In this document: piece after piece, positions 15,407 through 24,739 of the stretch
Numbering within the stretch: the first letter of the stretch is position 1
How the letters are laid out: each line of letters opens with the position of its first letter
Source of the DNA: Agaribacillus aureus
Lineage (GTDB): Bacteria; Bacteroidota; Bacteroidia; Cytophagales; Cyclobacteriaceae
DNA: 64,000 nt
Reading direction: 5' to 3'
Assembly (NCBI GenBank): GCA_030442055.1
Contig: JAUJEB010000004.1
Location: 620,001-684,000 of the forward strand
Notes under the pieces: generated by a model
The model's database searches: none
What the model saw: only the letters and a program-made list of their open reading frames with translations
What the model was told of the DNA's origin: nothing
Made by a program: the position numbers and the translations under genes

Positions 15407-18133
15407 TCAGTTTTCCACCTCAAAACTGGCCAGCCCTGACATTTTCAACCAATCTGCAATACCTTCAATGGAAAGATAAATTTTCGCGCTATTGTCTTCC
15501 GATGCTGTTAACAAATATTTGTTATCACCTGAAAGCCGCAACCGGTTGATTTGCGCCTGATGCAATTTAATACTTGTGATCAACTCCCCGGAATACCGAA
15601 AGACCAGCAACCTGCCATTTGCCGTGCTGGCAAAAATAATCTGGCGATCGAAATCGCTGGTTGCGGCGGTAATATTTCCAAAACGACGAGGAAAGTGATG
15701 TACCACCTGAAACTTATCGTCGATCAGCAATAATTCTCCGTTACCCTTTGATACCAAATACCCACCCTCTTTTTCTTTATGTATAATTTTTCTTACAGGT
15801 TGATCTTTAAATCCAACCCAGCTCAATTGACCAGGATCACCCAATGTAGCTAATCCCTTGTTGGTGGCCAGGATCAACGTTTTGTTGTCGCTATATTCAA
15901 AGTCATTGATGACCAGGGTTGAGTCTTTGAAAGTGAAGACCGTATCTTTGGGAATAGACAACATCTTCAGTGTATTGTCAGAGGCCAGTGTTGCCATGTT
16001 ATTTTGTCCGGCTGCTACGCGTATCTGCAGGTTATCCGATCCCAGCTGGTTCCATTGGGCTTTCACCTCGCCGGAGGCGCTGAGTCTTTTTACCTGCCCG
16101 TTAATTATCCCCAAAAAGTCGCCATTTTCCATTGTAAAGATCTGAGTAACAACCATCCCATTGAGGAAATTCCCGTTGATCATTTTTCCATTTTTATCCC
16201 ACGTTCTGACGAGGCCTCTGCCCGAAAGCGTGAAGATATTCTTTTCATCCCGCCCATAAAAAACATCTTTCACGCCGCGAGCATGTAAATCCATGGATGT
16301 CAGCAACTTGGAATCAACCGGCCACATTTTGATGGTACCGTCTTTGGCTGCGCTTGTAATCTTTTTGCTATCGGCCGAGAATTGCGCTTTGGTAATCGTT
16401 CCCTGGTGGGCTTTTAATGTTTGCAAATGGTTGCCTTTATTGTCCCAGACCTTTATAGTATTATCCAGTGAAACCGTCAAAATATACAACGAATTTGGAG
16501 AAAAGCTTGCTTCTACCACCGCATCTGCATGACCGGCCATGGTTTTAATAAACCTGCCATCCCAGGACCATAGCTTGGCTGTCTGATCATCGGAGGCCGT
16601 GACCACTTTGGTTCTGTCCGGTGAGAAGGCGGCTACATTGACAATACCATTATGTCCCCGGAGTCTTTTGATCATCTCCCCTTGTTTGGACCAAATAACG
16701 GCTGTACTATCAAAGGAGGCCGATACTATACGACTTCCATTGATGGAGTAACCCAGCTTGATGATTTCATCAGTGTGTCCGATAAATTCCTTTAACGTTT
16801 TTCCCTGAAAATTCAGCAGCTTAATTTTATCTCCAAATGCTGTAACAATAATGGCTTCCACCGGCGAAAATGCTGCGTAGTTGACAATTTCATTTTCCTC
16901 GCCAAGCGTTGAAATCAGGTTTCCGGTGTTATCCCATATTCTTAATGAATCATCAGTGATGGTGAGCAACCTGTTTCCCCGGGGAGATATCATGCCAAAA
17001 GTAACATCATCCTGGTGTCCCGGTAAAGTTTTTATGAGCTCCCCATTGATGGTTAAGAGATTAACCGTATTGTCGTCGGAGGTGGTGAGAATAAATTGAT
17101 TAACCGGAGAATAAGTTACCTGGTTAACTTTACGTTTATGGGCGTCAAAGGTAGTTTCCACCTCTCCGGTTTCATTGACTATCCGGATTTTACCATCATC
17201 GGAGGCCACTAACAGTTTGTTAACTTCCGCAATCTCCTGAAAATCATTAACCGCAGAGGTAAATGCGATATCATTTTGATAAAACGCATATTTGAGAGAA
17301 TAGCTGGTATAGAATGCATCATACATAGAGGACAAAATACTGGAGGGAAAATTTTTGTCTTGCAATCCAAAATTGAGATAGCCCTGCTCCGCATACCTGA
17401 GGGCTTTGGTCGGATCGCTGGCATAAGCATTGTTACTTTTGACAGCCATTTTAGTGGCATAGGCTAATTTACCTTGAACCGTAGCCTCATTTTGTCTTTT
17501 ATCTGTCTCCTCAATGGCCAGCTTTGCATTTTCTCTTTCCTTGCTGACGGTTAACTGAGAAGCATTCACCAATTCCCGGTTGGTCGTAAGTTGATCCGAT
17601 AAATAATAGATATAATAGGAAGCACCCAGTATAAAGAAAATGGAGATCACTACCAGTGAGGCACTGATAAGATTACTTTGTTTTAAAATTTTGTTTTTTA
17701 CCCTAAAAGTCGCCGCACCGGTAACAGCGTCATAAATGGCATTAGACGGTTTGAGACTTTCAAGAAAAGATGGCTTTTCCACTACCTTTTTTTGATTTTT
17801 CAGGAGGTAGTACCACCTGGAATCTTTTAAAAATCCCATGTCAATGGCGACAACGGCTTTTCTGTTTTTAATAAAGGCCTCTATGGTCTTTTCAATAAAT
17901 TCCGACTGCATTCCCTCTTCAGTAGCCAATACTACGAGCAGTGTGCTTCCGTGAATCGTACTTCGAGCGGGTTTATCCCTGATATCCAACCCATTTACCA
18001 GGTGTATATAACATCTGAAATTATCATTGGACAAGTAATTCGCCAATGACTCTACGTAGTCTGAAAACTCATTTCCCGCATGTAAAAAGCAGATATCATA
18101 GCCGAAAATAAGATCTCTTATTCTTGCAAACAT
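15407..18133 (-). CDS. TIR-like domain, transmembrane helix and WD40 beta-propeller protein
   Basis: The protein has 908 residues. Residues about 11-100 look like a TIR fold: first strand YDICFLHAG, helix SLANYLSNDNFRCYIH, strand STLLVVLATEEG, then SEFIEKTIEAFIKNRKAVVAI. In that last segment the usual catalytic Glu of NAD-cleaving TIR domains appears to fall on Thr83. A hydrophobic helix at about 155-177 (LVVISIFFILGASYYIYYL) is followed by a charged, coiled-coil-like segment (180-215) and at least a dozen WD40-type repeats from about 290 to 890 (FSPDRTKVVTASDDQTAKLW is typical). The TIR part is expected in the cytoplasm, with the propeller on the other side if there is only one span. No NTPase module is present. 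The likely role is signalling or defence, which is inference from architecture. Confidence 0.78.
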   Translation of the reverse strand: MFARIRDLIFGYDICFLHAGNEFSDYVESLANYLSNDNFRCYIHLVNGLDIRDKPARSTIHGSTLLVVLATEEGMQSEFIEKTIEAFIKNRKAVVAIDMGFLKDSRWYYLLKNQKKVVEKPSFLESLKPSNAIYDAVTGAATFRVKNKILKQSNLISASLVVISIFFILGASYYIYYLSDQLTTNRELVNASQLTVSKERENAKLAIEETDKRQNEATVQGKLAYATKMAVKSNNAYASDPTKALRYAEQGYLNFGLQDKNFPSSILSSMYDAFYTSYSLKYAFYQNDIAFTSAVNDFQEIAEVNKLLVASDDGKIRIVNETGEVETTFDAHKRKVNQVTYSPVNQFILTTSDDNTVNLLTINGELIKTLPGHQDDVTFGMISPRGNRLLTITDDSLRIWDNTGNLISTLGEENEIVNYAAFSPVEAIIVTAFGDKIKLLNFQGKTLKEFIGHTDEIIKLGYSINGSRIVSASFDSTAVIWSKQGEMIKRLRGHNGIVNVAAFSPDRTKVVTASDDQTAKLWSWDGRFIKTMAGHADAVVEASFSPNSLYILTVSLDNTIKVWDNKGNHLQTLKAHQGTITKAQFSADSKKITSAAKDGTIKMWPVDSKLLTSMDLHARGVKDVFYGRDEKNIFTLSGRGLVRTWDKNGKMINGNFLNGMVVTQIFTMENGDFLGIINGQVKRLSASGEVKAQWNQLGSDNLQIRVAAGQNNMATLASDNTLKMLSIPKDTVFTFKDSTLVINDFEYSDNKTLILATNKGLATLGDPGQLSWVGFKDQPVRKIIHKEKEGGYLVSKGNGELLLIDDKFQVVHHFPRRFGNITAATSDFDRQIIFASTANGRLLVFRYSGELITSIKLHQAQINRLRLSGDNKYLLTASEDNSAKIYLSIEGIADWLKMSGLASFEVEN

Positions 18134-18394
18134 GATGATGGATGGTATCTAACAAACAATTTTAAAGAGGAGGCTTCCGCTTAAAAAATAACCTGGTTTA
18201 TCATTATAAGTCATAAAAATGTCCAGTTTTTCGGAGAAAAAGCAACTTATCCACATGATACTAATTTTCTAACAACTTCTAATTTTATTTTCGATTTGTA
18301 GACCTGCCCATATTCGCAGCTATAATCAAATATACTTATAAATTGTGAAAATGGGTTTCAGTTTGGTAATTGTTATACCTATCTTTATTGAGCG

Positions 18395-18979
18395 ATGAAT
18401 TTTTTAGCACACATATATTTGTCCGGCGAAATGGATGATCTGATGGTGGGTAACTTCATAGGCGACTTTGTAAAAGGCAAAAAATTCGAAAATTACTCCC
18501 AGCAAATGGTAAACGGCATAAAGCTCCACAGAGAGATCGATTGGTTTACTGATAATCACCAAACAGTGGAAAAAAGTAAGGACCGGTTATGGAAAAAATA
18601 CCGCCACTACGCAGGTGTTATTATCGACATGTTTTACGATCATTTTTTAGCCAAAGACTGGGCGGTTTATTCCCGAGAGACACTAGATGATTTTACTCAG
18701 AAAGCCTATAATGTCCTGTTGAAGAAAAAAGCCGTCCTCCCTCAAAAAGCCCAGCATATGTTGCCTTACATGATAAAAAATAACTGGTTGTTAGCGTATC
18801 AGCATGTCGAAGGAATTGAAAAGGCCTTGCAGGGAATGGCCAAAAGAACCACCTTTGAATCGAATATGGAAAAAGCCGGTGATGACCTTAGAGAGGACTA
18901 TGAGCTGTTTGGACAGGAATTTCATGAATTTTTCCCAGAAATCATTGATCACACCACTAACTTCAAAAATAACCTGTAA
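18395..18979 (+). CDS. acpH: ACP phosphodiesterase family protein (AcpH/DUF479)
   Basis: The 194-residue protein is close to E. coli AcpH in length (193). The N-terminus MNFLAHIYLSG, then MVGNFIGDFVKG and the HREIDWFTD region, carries the conserved Asp/His residues of this HD-like family. IDMFYDHFLAKDW is a second family motif. AcpH removes the 4'-phosphopantetheine arm from acyl carrier protein, and many Bacteroidota genomes carry one copy. It is monocistronic and convergent with eboF, 25 bp apart. Biochemical activity outside enterobacteria is assumed from the family. Confidence 0.85.
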   Translation: MNFLAHIYLSGEMDDLMVGNFIGDFVKGKKFENYSQQMVNGIKLHREIDWFTDNHQTVEKSKDRLWKKYRHYAGVIIDMFYDHFLAKDWAVYSRETLDDFTQKAYNVLLKKKAVLPQKAQHMLPYMIKNNWLLAYQHVEGIEKALQGMAKRTTFESNMEKAGDDLREDYELFGQEFHEFFPEIIDHTTNFKNNL

Positions 18980-19004
18980 GCTTTACAGGATTCATTGACT
19001 TTTT

Positions 19005-20393
19005 TTATTTGGCTTTTATGTATTTCAACAGCAGTTGAAATATTTGGTCGGCTTTCAAAGCAGTGTTTTCATGTAGTTGCTCTGACGCGTTAAGAACACT
19101 TCCCGCCAGTATAGGCCAGTCTTCCTGCGATTCGGGGATACGGCCGTGGGAGCCTTTTATAAGCCGGTCATTCAGGGGAATAACATCCATAAGCGTCCTG
19201 AATCCCAGTTTTTTCTTTAACAATTTATAGCCTACGGTTAAAAGTGGGAATTTAATTTCGGGATTCAGCACCATTTCTACCGGGTCATAACCGGGTTTAC
19301 GGTGAATATCGACGGTTCTGGCAAAATCGGGTGCTTTGGCATCTTCCAGCCAATAGTAATAGCTAAACCAGGTGTTTTTATCAGCTACTGCTATCAAATC
19401 GCCTGATCTTGGGTGATTTAGCTGATATTGTGCTTTGTCTTCCCCATCCAGTACCATCTGAATCCCCTGAACGCTACTTAAGATATTTTTTACACCTTGA
19501 ATATCTTCTCTATTCTTTACATAAATGTGAGCTACCTGATGATCTGCCACGGCAAATGCCCGGCTGGCTCCTGCGTCCAAAAGTTCCCTGCCCCTTTCTT
19601 CCCTGATTGTTATCAACCCGGCCTTTCTTAAAACACGATTGAGGGATATGGCCTGATTTACATCTGTGATGCCATATTCCGAGATCAACATCACTTCTGT
19701 TTCCCTTTTTTCATAAAACGTTATCAAATCCTCCAGCACTAAATCAATTTCCCGCAGGTCGTCACTTATTTTTTCAAAATCAATACCATGGCGCTGCAGG
19801 TTATAATCGAGATGTGGTAAATAAATAAGGGTCAGTGTTGGCTGATATTTGGTATCTACCTCCTTGGCCGCGTCTGCAATCCAGCTGCTTGATTTGATGG
19901 ATGTTTTTGGGCCCCAGAAATTGAATAATGGAAATTGCCCAAGCTTGCCTTGCAACGAATCCCTCAGGTCGGCGGGATGGGTATATATATCAGGGATTTT
20001 CCGGCCATCAGCCAGGTAATTTGGCCTGGGGGTAATCGAGAAATCAACTGACGAATACATGTTATACCACCAAAACAAATTGGCACAGGTAAACGACGGG
20101 TCTTCTTCCTTCAACAGCTCCCAGATCTTCGGGGCTTGTACGAGTTTATTTGATTGCCGCCAGAATTTAACCTCACATTCTTCTTCAAAATACCAGCCAT
20201 TACCTACAATACCATGCTCCGCCGGCCATTTTCCGGTGAGATAGGTAGCCTGCGCAGAACAGGTCACGGCGGGTAAGACAGGTTCAATTGTTTTTAGCTT
20301 TACCTTGTTCAGCCAACGCTCCAGGAAAGGTGTATTGGTTCCAATCAGTCTTGAAGTCAATCCGACTACATTAATAAGTACTGTCTTTTTCAT
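19005..20393 (-). CDS. eboF: EboF-like alkaline phosphatase/nucleotide pyrophosphatase superfamily protein
   Basis: The 462-residue protein belongs to the NPP/alkaline phosphatase superfamily. Thr44 in AVTCSAQATYLTG is the expected nucleophile. Asp196, His202 in HLDYNLQRHG and the late SHG (KGSHGRIP) match metal ligands. Two canonical sites differ: the first DG is VG (Val10-Gly11), and the SDHG motif is SEYG (238-241). The protein may therefore bind one metal or act differently from true NPPs. It is last in a six-gene ebo cluster, 9 bp after eboE. The ebo cluster is known from Bacteroidota, cyanobacteria and eustigmatophyte plastids, and is linked in cyanobacteria to export of the scytonemin precursor. 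No enzymatic role of EboF is established. Confidence 0.88.
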   Translation of the reverse strand: MKKTVLINVVGLTSRLIGTNTPFLERWLNKVKLKTIEPVLPAVTCSAQATYLTGKWPAEHGIVGNGWYFEEECEVKFWRQSNKLVQAPKIWELLKEEDPSFTCANLFWWYNMYSSVDFSITPRPNYLADGRKIPDIYTHPADLRDSLQGKLGQFPLFNFWGPKTSIKSSSWIADAAKEVDTKYQPTLTLIYLPHLDYNLQRHGIDFEKISDDLREIDLVLEDLITFYEKRETEVMLISEYGITDVNQAISLNRVLRKAGLITIREERGRELLDAGASRAFAVADHQVAHIYVKNREDIQGVKNILSSVQGIQMVLDGEDKAQYQLNHPRSGDLIAVADKNTWFSYYYWLEDAKAPDFARTVDIHRKPGYDPVEMVLNPEIKFPLLTVGYKLLKKKLGFRTLMDVIPLNDRLIKGSHGRIPESQEDWPILAGSVLNASEQLHENTALKADQIFQLLLKYIKAK

Positions 20394-20402
20394 AGGGTTT
20401 AA

Positions 20403-21617
20403 TCACTGCACATTTTTCAACACCCAGTTTAACTCCCTGGTAATCGATGTGGTTAAATCGACCTGCATGGCTTGTGGCAAAACCTCCCAGGTGTAGGTCT
20501 CCACTTCCAAATGCTGTGTAATCTCGTGCACCTTGTTTAACGCAAATACCTTAAGTATATCTTCCTGGGTAGATTCCAGCTGATCGTATTTATCCAAAAA
20601 GACCGGGACATGAAAATGCGATCGCCATTCCCGAAAATCCCTATCCGGAAAATGCTCGATGGCTGCAGGCAGGTCATTGTACTGGTATTTGACGTCACTG
20701 GCATCTCTTCCTACTACCTGGTGGAGATAGGTGGGTTCATTAAAATGGTGAAAATCTTCCAGGATATGAGCCGTTTTACCGGCATCAGAAGTAAAAAGCG
20801 CTTTCAAAGCTGCGCTGATCTGTATTTTTCCTATCCCAATGCCTGCGGACCTGAAAGCCTGGAATACCTGGTCAGGTTCCTCATACACTACTGCAAAGTG
20901 GCAAACGTCGTAGCAAATCTGCAGGTGTGATTTAATACGGCGCTCCGCTTCCTCAGCTTCAAACCCGAAGTGTTCCTTTAAAAAAGGAGTGCCCATTGGT
21001 ATTAACCATTTTTGAAAATAGGTAAGCACCTCAGCAGTGTTTTCGAGAAGGCCATCGGGCTCGGGTTCAATGTCCAGGTGTAGTTTTTTGCCTGTTTCTT
21101 TCTCCAGCTCAATCAGGTATTTAATCACCTCCAGCAAATGACGGGTTCCCTTTTCCCATATCTCGTTTAAAGCTTGATTATCGTGATTCCACCATAGTTT
21201 ATAAGAAATTGGCGAAGTGGAAATCCCTCCATCCACCCCTTCGGGCAAAATTTCAGCTAATATTTTAAATAAACGCACCGTGTAGTCTACCCGCTCGCGG
21301 GTCGTCCAGTCAGGATGGTGTACCTGGTCTTTAACCCTTTCTCCATGAAAACTCCCAAAGGGAAAACCATTCATCGTAAATACATATAACTCGTTTTCCG
21401 TCAACCAGCTTTTAAAATGATCGAGTGCCTGCCCTTCCAAAAGCTGCTTACTGGCCAGATCCGACAGTCTGATACCTATGCCAAAGGGGCTGTCGGGCGA
21501 TACCTGGGATTTTATCTCAGGGATGTACTGCTTCAGGTAGGTAAACACCTCGGACCAAGACTCCCCCTTGTGAATGTTGGTGCAGTAAGTGAGGTGTTGG
21601 TTATTTTTTAGTTGCAT
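20403..21617 (-). CDS. eboE: EboE-like xylose-isomerase-type TIM barrel protein
   Basis: The 404-residue protein resembles sugar phosphate isomerase/epimerases of the AP endonuclease 2/xylose isomerase fold. Visible metal-site candidates are Glu and Asp in HLDIEPEPDG, Asp and His in ICYDVCHFAVV, and the later FREWRSHFHVPVF. The N-terminus LTYCTNIHKGESWSEVF is characteristic of EboE. It is cytoplasmic by sequence. Spacing to eboD is 31 bp and to eboF 9 bp, so it is co-transcribed. The substrate is unknown, though isomerisation or epimerisation of a sugar or polyol made by EboD is plausible. Confidence 0.9.
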   Translation of the reverse strand: MQLKNNQHLTYCTNIHKGESWSEVFTYLKQYIPEIKSQVSPDSPFGIGIRLSDLASKQLLEGQALDHFKSWLTENELYVFTMNGFPFGSFHGERVKDQVHHPDWTTRERVDYTVRLFKILAEILPEGVDGGISTSPISYKLWWNHDNQALNEIWEKGTRHLLEVIKYLIELEKETGKKLHLDIEPEPDGLLENTAEVLTYFQKWLIPMGTPFLKEHFGFEAEEAERRIKSHLQICYDVCHFAVVYEEPDQVFQAFRSAGIGIGKIQISAALKALFTSDAGKTAHILEDFHHFNEPTYLHQVVGRDASDVKYQYNDLPAAIEHFPDRDFREWRSHFHVPVFLDKYDQLESTQEDILKVFALNKVHEITQHLEVETYTWEVLPQAMQVDLTTSITRELNWVLKNVQ

Positions 21618-21648
21618 TGGTTAAACCGGCTTTGTTGCATCAAGTTAA

Positions 21649-22824
21649 TCAGCACTTTGGTACTGTTTCCTCATCGAATTTCTTTAATTCCAATATGGCA
21701 TGCTGCATTTGTTCATAATCGATATCGTTGACCTCTACTCCTTCGCCAATATCTTTCAATAACATAATGGTCAATTTCCCTCCCAGGTGTTCCCTAAATT
21801 CATTTAGCCCATCCATCACAGGGTTTTTGTGACCTGTGTCAGCCAGCAATTCTGGAACAAAGAGCTTAAATTTCAAATTTTTAAACAGGGTCAAAATCTC
21901 ATGTAGCGCTGCCTGGGACAATAATCCGATTAATTGGGAATAGATACTATCCAGGGCAATACCGATGGCCACTGCCTCGCCATGTCTAAGTCTATAGTCT
22001 GTTAACTGCTCCAGTTTATGCGCTGCCCAATGCCCAAAATCCAGCGGCCGGGAGGAGCCTTTTTCAAACGGGTCGCCACCGCGGGAGATATGATCCAGGT
22101 GGAGTTTGGCACATTGATAGATGAGTAAATCCATGGATGAGGCATCCCGGCTCAGCAAGGTCCCGGTATTTTGCTGGATTTGTTTGAAAAAATCCCGGTC
22201 CTTGATCAACGCTACCTTGATTGCCTCCGTAATTCCGCAACGCCAATCCCGGTCTTCGAGGGTGGAGAGAAAAGCCGAATCATTAATGACGGCAAAAGGT
22301 GGGGAAAAGCAGCCTATGAAATTCTTTTTCCCAAATTGGTTGATCCCGTTTTTAACACCTACTCCAGCATCATTTTGGGCCAATACCGTGGTAGGAACAC
22401 GGATATGCCGTATACCTCTATGGGCAATGGTGGCGGCAAAACCGGCCATATCCAGCACCGAGCCACCTCCGATAGCAATTAAATAAGCATGCCTATCCAG
22501 GCCAAACTCATTGACGGCGTTCAGGATGGTTTTAACATGACGGTTATCATTTTTAACCGTTTCGCCCCCAGGTACTACCAAAGGCGGACACACCAATTTA
22601 ATACCCAGATTGCCATTGTGGGCATAATTGGTAATACCAGTGATCAGTTGGGTGTGGGCGGCTATTACACCTTCATCGACAACAACCAATATTTTGGCCG
22701 TTTTCTGATCCCGGGCGCTGCCTATTAAATCTTTTAAAAGATGGTTATTCTCCGCAAACAGATCGCGGGTAAAATGTACTTCATAAGAAAACGGGACTTG
22801 AAAAGTCTGGCTAATTTTCCTCAT
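21649..22824 (-). CDS. eboD: EboD-like 3-dehydroquinate synthase-family protein
   Basis: The 391-residue protein is of the AroB/sugar-phosphate cyclase superfamily. The NAD-binding GGGSVLDMAGFAA and the zinc ligands are in place: Glu in GITEAIKVALIKD, His in DFGHWAAHKLE and His in LRHGEAVAIG. The catalytic Lys region KVALIKD is present. Family members cyclise seven-carbon sugar phosphates (dehydroquinate, 2-epi-5-epi-valiolone, EEVS-like products). Being inside the ebo cluster and separate from aro genes, it is more likely an EEVS-like or unknown cyclase than the shikimate enzyme. It follows eboC by 23 bp. Confidence 0.9.
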   Translation of the reverse strand: MRKISQTFQVPFSYEVHFTRDLFAENNHLLKDLIGSARDQKTAKILVVVDEGVIAAHTQLITGITNYAHNGNLGIKLVCPPLVVPGGETVKNDNRHVKTILNAVNEFGLDRHAYLIAIGGGSVLDMAGFAATIAHRGIRHIRVPTTVLAQNDAGVGVKNGINQFGKKNFIGCFSPPFAVINDSAFLSTLEDRDWRCGITEAIKVALIKDRDFFKQIQQNTGTLLSRDASSMDLLIYQCAKLHLDHISRGGDPFEKGSSRPLDFGHWAAHKLEQLTDYRLRHGEAVAIGIALDSIYSQLIGLLSQAALHEILTLFKNLKFKLFVPELLADTGHKNPVMDGLNEFREHLGGKLTIMLLKDIGEGVEVNDIDYEQMQHAILELKKFDEETVPKC

Positions 22825-22847
22825 ATTACTTTTCTCCTATCACATAT

Positions 22848-23762
22848 TTATGTTACCGCAAATACCTTTGCCATAGCCATTGAAACCGGTAACAATAACA
22901 AAATTATCACTCCCGGCAACCATCCCCCGTAAGTTGCCGCCAACGCAGCATCCAGCACAATTAAGGCCAATACGCCCGCCTTTACCGCCTTGCCTATTAA
23001 AAGCGGCTCATGCCGCTTCCAGGCACTAAATAAAGGGGGAATGATTAAATATGCAAGCAAGGCCAAAAAAGTTAAACTGTAAAGAAAACTTGCTTCCATG
23101 ATCAGCCCAAGGGATAGAATGAATAAAATTACCAAAATGTAAAACAAGAATCCGATGACGAGGTTAATTTTTTTACCACCGTGTACCTCTCCCTGGCTAA
23201 TCAACGTAATCGCGCCAATGTAAAATATCGGTATCAATATAAGAAACCAACTTACATTGATCATCGCCGGAAATGCGCTGACGCCCAGCAAAAGATTTCC
23301 CCCACGGCAAAGCCCCATCGCTAAAGGTCCTAAAAACGTTTGGTGTTTAGCATATTTATCATAAAACAAAGCCATCAGGCTAATGCCCGCGGCTATAAAA
23401 AGACTAATGGTGCTTACTTTGAAAGCTGCCAGGTTGCCAATGAGCAGCAGCCCTGTCCCCAATAAAGCAGCTTCCAGCTTACTGGTTCTTCCCCCGGGGA
23501 TCGGTCTTTCCGGCCTTTCCACCCGATCTAATTCAGCGTCAAAAAAATCGTTAAAAACTACACCCCCACCGTATAAACCAAAGGTAGCGGTCAATAACCA
23601 AAACAGCTCGTGACTGGCCAGGTAACTTATATTCCAATCGTTAGTGATCCCTGACTGCAATACGTACCCAATCACGTAGCCAGCCACAATATCGGCAAAT
23701 GCGGTGAGAATATTGGCCGGACGCATCAGCTGCAGACAGGCGAATAATTTCGAACTTTTCAA
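22848..23762 (-). CDS. eboC: EboC-like UbiA-family prenyltransferase
   Basis: The 304-residue integral membrane protein has about eight to nine helices. The first Asp-rich motif is NDFFDAELDRVERPERPIP, and the second region DKYAKHQTFLGPLAMGLCRG lies in the matching loop. UbiA enzymes attach isoprenoid chains to aromatic or polyol acceptors in the inner membrane. The start is TTG at 23762: an in-frame TGA lies upstream and no ATG lies between. ATG at 23726 (Met13, before RPANILTAFADI) is an alternative. It lies 53 bp after eboB and 23 bp before eboD. Within ebo it presumably prenylates a cyclitol made by EboD/E, which is inference. Confidence 0.9.
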   Translation of the reverse strand: MKSSKLFACLQLMRPANILTAFADIVAGYVIGYVLQSGITNDWNISYLASHELFWLLTATFGLYGGGVVFNDFFDAELDRVERPERPIPGGRTSKLEAALLGTGLLLIGNLAAFKVSTISLFIAAGISLMALFYDKYAKHQTFLGPLAMGLCRGGNLLLGVSAFPAMINVSWFLILIPIFYIGAITLISQGEVHGGKKINLVIGFLFYILVILFILSLGLIMEASFLYSLTFLALLAYLIIPPLFSAWKRHEPLLIGKAVKAGVLALIVLDAALAATYGGWLPGVIILLLLPVSMAMAKVFAVT

Positions 23763-23815
23763 AAGCTTGAATTTAGATAAAAAAGGTCAAAAAATACCAA
23801 AATTGTGAGGATGGA

Positions 23816-24721
23816 TCACTTAATTATATTGCTGTCAGCTCCTTCTACCAGGGGACTTTGCCCGCCCCTTAGAACAGAATTCCCTTCAAAATTTAGCTTT
23901 TGATCAACGCCATTAGTCATTTCCCAGTCAGACGCATTAAACTGCCCGCTCTTTCCGTAGGCCTCCAATGCATTTTGATAACAAACTTTATGAATTGCTT
24001 CATCCGCCACACCTCGTTCTTTCATCAATGCGGCTGTTTTAGGCACCGCCAGCGGATCGCTGATACCCCAGTCGGCCGAGCTATCAACGATGATTCTTTC
24101 ACTGCCATACTGCTTCACTACCTCTACCATTCGCTCATTGCCCATTTTGGAGTGTGGATAAATAGTAAATGCCGCCCAAAAACCTCTGTCTAAGACTTCT
24201 TTGACAGTCTCTTCATTGTTATGATCAATAATTACCCAATCCGGCTGGGCGCCATGCTCAATAGCCACATCCATACTCCTGGAGGTGCCTGCTTTTTTAT
24301 CGCGATGAGGAGTATGGACCTGGATTGGAAGATTCAGCTCAAGAGCCAGATCAATTTGCTTCCGATAAAATTTGTCTTCCACGGCTGTCTGATCATCGTA
24401 ACCAATTTCTCCAATGCCCACTACCCCTTCTTTACTGGCAAAAAGCGGTAACAAATCCATTACTTCTTCGGCCAGCGCTTCGTTGTTGGCTTCTTTGGAA
24501 TTTAACCCAATCGTACAGTAATGTTTAATACCGAATTGACTGGCCCTGAATCTCTCCCACCCGACAAGGCTGCTGAAATAATCTTTGAAGGTTCCTACCT
24601 CTGTTCTTGGTTGTCCAAGCCAGAATGAAGGTTCAATAATAGCAACAATTCCAGCCTCACGCATGGCCACATAATCATCGGTGGTACGAGAAGTCATGTG
24701 GATATGTGAATCTATAAACAT
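23816..24721 (-). CDS. eboB: EboB-like TatD-family metal-dependent hydrolase
   Basis: The 301-residue protein has a TIM-barrel amidohydrolase/TatD fold. Metal-binding HxH is in DSHIHM (residues 4-9), followed by GIGEIGYD, QVHTPH, IDHNN and a late Asp in VDSSADWG. This is the full set of TatD-type ligands. The C-terminal tail of about 35 residues is low in motif content. It starts 18 bp after the eboA stop. Cytoplasmic; substrate unknown. It is assigned to ebo by order and family, not by activity. Confidence 0.9.
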   Translation of the reverse strand: MFIDSHIHMTSRTTDDYVAMREAGIVAIIEPSFWLGQPRTEVGTFKDYFSSLVGWERFRASQFGIKHYCTIGLNSKEANNEALAEEVMDLLPLFASKEGVVGIGEIGYDDQTAVEDKFYRKQIDLALELNLPIQVHTPHRDKKAGTSRSMDVAIEHGAQPDWVIIDHNNEETVKEVLDRGFWAAFTIYPHSKMGNERMVEVVKQYGSERIIVDSSADWGISDPLAVPKTAALMKERGVADEAIHKVCYQNALEAYGKSGQFNASDWEMTNGVDQKLNFEGNSVLRGGQSPLVEGADSNIIK

Positions 24722-24739
24722 ATTTAATCGTTTTAATTT

